A stretch of DNA of 64,000 nt from Glandiceps talaboti (lineage: Eukaryota; Hemichordata; Enteropneusta; Spengelidae). The notes under the pieces are model-generated. The model saw only the letters and a list, made by a program, of their open reading frames with translations. It searched no databases and was not told where the DNA came from. This document shows positions 61,826-64,000 of this stretch, in pieces. Made by a program: the position numbers and the translations under genes. How positions within the stretch are numbered: position 1 is the first letter of the stretch; every line of letters starts with the position of its first letter. The DNA lies in assembly GCF_964340395.1 (NCBI RefSeq), contig NC_135557.1:3508216-3572215 (forward strand). Reading direction: 5' to 3'.

Positions 61826-62336
61826 ATTGCAGCTAGACCGCATGTATAATGTAGTACGTAGAACACGACCCATGTGCAACGGGTAAAGGTAGTTAATCTA
61901 CAACAACTGACGTTTGGCGCCTCAATAACATACATTATTGTGAAACTGACCAGAATTGAAATTAGATGGTACACCATACTGTGAGCGTGAACAAAATAGC
62001 TTTAGGAACAAAAACGTAATGTGAGGAAAAGTGAACGCGTATTTCCAATGGGTCAGTCAGGTACTACTTCTAGTACGAGCGCACATGTTGACGTCGACCT
62101 ATGTAGGCGTGTTGTTCTCAACTTTTCATGATACATGTGTGTACTCAGACCACTAAAAATGTATACTACAATGTACGATAAAGTATTTATCAGGATCAAA
62201 TTATCACATACAACGCAATTATGTTATAAATTATACAGTTCAACATAATCTATCTTGTACTAGTGTTCTTTGGTCTCTACGCTGGTCTTCAACGGCGGAT
62301 AAACAGATGGTTTATTTTGGAATGACGAAATGACGA
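61826..62336. other. No gene recognised
   Basis: Unique AT-rich sequence. The minus-strand frame at 61,723-61,977 overlaps the MITE-like element and is not considered coding. Confidence 0.5.
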
Positions 62337-62915
62337 GGGAGCGCCCAGATTTTATTTCCAGGGGGCCCGGGGGATTTTTGGGGAGGGGGAGCATCAATTT
62401 TTCTCAGGAAAAATTAGGGGGGGGGGGGCTAAACAAAAAAAATTTTCTAGGGGGTAATGGAAAAAAAATCATGATTATTCAATTCAACATAAATCAACTG
62501 CAATTCTGGTACATCTCAAAGTACCTTGTCCGTGAGGATGTGCAAGACTTGTTTCATCACAATCACTATCAGTGTTATCATCAGTACATGAATTTTCTGA
62601 GCTATCAGTATCACAATTGTCTCCATCACTGCCTAGATCATGCATTACAGAAGTATCACTTTCAGTCTCAGTCACTATCTGTTTCATTCATGTCCATGAT
62701 ATTAATTTTAATTTCATTAATTTTTCCAGCCAGTTTTCTAAATCTAAATTCTGATGTTCCTACTATGTGAGTGGATACTATGTCTAATTTTTCTCTTTTT
62801 TAATTTTCACTCTTTTAGTAATTTATGCTCATTATGGGGGGGGGCATGAAAAAAATACACAAGGAAAAGGGGAAATCCTCCTGGGCCCCACTGGAAGTAA
62901 GATATGGACACTCCC
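62337..62915. mobile_element. Small TIR DNA transposon (579 bp), non-autonomous
   Basis: Imperfect terminal inverted repeats of about 40 nt: the left end starts GGGAGCGCCCAGATTTTA, the right end (complement) GGGAGTGTCCATATCTTA; both then run into TTCCAG and a G/C tract. G-runs and GGGGCATGAAAA lie inside both ends, as in the element at 51,316. The interior minus strand (62,484-62,687) codes for a Ser/Asp-rich stretch like the acidic tails of that element, so the two may be related. No clear target-site duplication was found (candidate ACGA, uncertain). Confidence 0.7.
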
Positions 62916-63114
62916 TTACGAATGTTAAAGTTCGCTATTCTCAAATTGCACTGTTTTTCACACACAAGCATTTATCTTTGATGGCTACACATCCAACATG
63001 GAAACTTGTCGTCGCCAGTAGGTATACGTAGTAGTTATCTCACACTTACTTCAAAGGTGGATGTGGACATTTTATACAGGTGAACAACACACACTGAGTT
63101 CCGACGAAGAGTAT

Positions 63115-63676
63115 GTATACACGTGGAAAGCTGAACACCGACGCACCATTCCACGTCGACCAAGCGTCACTGCTACCTTGCCTTGCACCACCGTCGTCTG
63201 GCGAAGTCTGACTCCCACCTTCTACACTAACATAATACGTTGTTCTCTCTAATTAGTTTATCATTGTCCCAACATTAATATACTCTCTCGACCAATAAAA
63301 AAATCTAACGTCTCTCGTGTCATTATAATAATAGCACATCCAGGTGGACGTCTACACAGTTGTATGTTAATGAATTCTGAGTACAAAATAAACTACTTCA
63401 AATACATCAGTGCCAATACTCAGCTCTACGTAACATCAGTTATTATCATTATTATTAGTCATAGAAGAATGTTGACACATTTTAGATGCTCTTCACGCCA
63501 GTATGGTTTAAAATTAAAACAGGAAGACGACAAAGTGACTGAGTCGATACTTGTGTTCTTTGTGACTCAAATGAATTTGGTAATGATTATAACTTCCTAT
63601 TGAATTTTTTTTCCAATGCTAGGTTCAAGTATATTATTTTCAACAATATTTTTATGGTCCACCTTCTCATGAAAAA
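63115..63676. repeat. Duplicated ~0.5-kb segment, copy 2
   Basis: See the partner at 59,139-59,640. It starts about 200 nt after the right end of the small transposon. It carries an extra ATTATTATTAG-containing piece near 63,445 and GTATGGTTTAAAATTAAA near 63,500. Confidence 0.88.
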
Positions 63677-63714
63677 TATATATGAAAAGTAAATCATCAG
63701 ATATCTAGGGTATA

Positions 63715-63999
63715 TCAGATATGTACTGTAAATCCTATATGTGGAGAAAATCCTCTATTTAGGCACAATCTTTTTGATGACATCTTTGTTTTTACCACTC
63801 TGTCAAGCAGCCTGGTCGCCTGCCGCATTTCCACCCACTTCTTGTTTTGTCTTACTTTCTTTCGTTGTTCTTTCTTTCTCCTCCTTCTCTCCTTCTCTGC
63901 CATGTGTACTTGTTGGTGCATGAATCGTTTAGCAAGCACTTTTGCCGTATGGTTTACTTTATTTTCTATTGCCTCTTTTGTGGCTTTTAATGTAGACAA
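63715..63999 (-). CDS. Partial basic coiled-coil-like ORF at the right edge
   Basis: Open from the window edge for 94 codons to TGA at 63,715. The first part is helix-prone, with alternating hydrophobic and charged residues (KEAIENKVNHTAKVLAKRF), followed by a highly basic run (EKERRRRKKEQRKK). A donor-like GTAAGA follows AAA with GT at 63,855-63,854, and the frame there is phase 0. So an exon ending at 63,856 could belong to a minus-strand gene entering from the right, conceivably the 5' part of the array gene. No family is recognised. The purine-rich strand could by itself give such an ORF. Confidence 0.25.
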   Translation of the reverse strand: MSTLKATKEAIENKVNHTAKVLAKRFMHQQVHMAEKERRRRKKEQRKKVRQNKKWVEMRQATRLLDRVVKTKMSSKRLCLNRGFSPHIGFTVHI

Positions 64000-64000
64000 C

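Overview
The window is eukaryotic, most likely from an invertebrate animal. It is AT-rich and intron-bearing, carries abundant microsatellites, and holds a LINE of the L1/Tx1 group, TIR DNA transposons and a hammerhead ribozyme of the kind known from metazoan Penelope-like elements and retrozymes. I cannot name the species from sequence alone. No bacterial operon, rRNA or tRNA was recognised.

From base 1 to about 50,937 the window is a tandem array of roughly 110 copies of a ~421-bp unit. It is broken by a 0.56-kb unrelated spacer (6,398-6,960) and by one LINE insertion (38,506-42,451), and it runs off the left edge. Read on the minus strand, almost every unit holds a complete cassette: a 3' splice acceptor (TTCCTTTCAG), an 81-nt block, and a 5' splice donor (GTAAGT), followed by a ~340-nt intron-like part. 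The 81-nt block is open in only one frame, gives 27 codons, and has phase-0 boundaries on both sides, so any number of copies could be joined in frame. At least 52 units keep the 27 codons open. Most of the others carry an in-frame stop, usually the same CAG-to-TAG change at codon 13. The array has higher-order structure: a 9-unit repeat (3,790 bp) at 16-24 kb, an 8-unit repeat (3,372 bp) at 27-38 kb, 5/6-unit repeats at 11-16 kb, and a 7-unit repeat (2,951 bp) in the older, more diverged right flank.

Right of the array come a GACT-type minisatellite (50,938-51,315 and 53,935-54,105) split by a 2.6-kb DNA transposon with TAA target-site duplication, then a region with minus-strand exon candidates. 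A phase-0 first-exon candidate of 39 codons (55,628-55,744) and a short chimeric exon (55,399-55,447) share sequence with each other, and the second also shares its acceptor region with the array unit. This suggests that the array grew out of an internal exon of a minus-strand gene whose 5' part lies around 55-56 kb or further right. A hammerhead ribozyme in sense orientation lies just downstream of these exons (55,273-55,318).

From 56 to 64 kb the sequence is mostly non-coding as far as I can tell. It has a possible promoter area with an E2F-type site, a long compound tetranucleotide microsatellite, a near-perfect 28-bp hairpin, a 96-bp MITE-like element with a related copy at 55.1 kb, a second small TIR transposon, a ~0.5-kb segment present twice about 4 kb apart, and a basic coiled-coil-like partial ORF at the right edge.

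The main open question is whether the exon array is transcribed and spliced into a repeat protein, or is an exon-derived satellite now drifting. Conserved splice sites and phase favour the first. The many stops, and the degraded units nearest the candidate first exon, favour the second.
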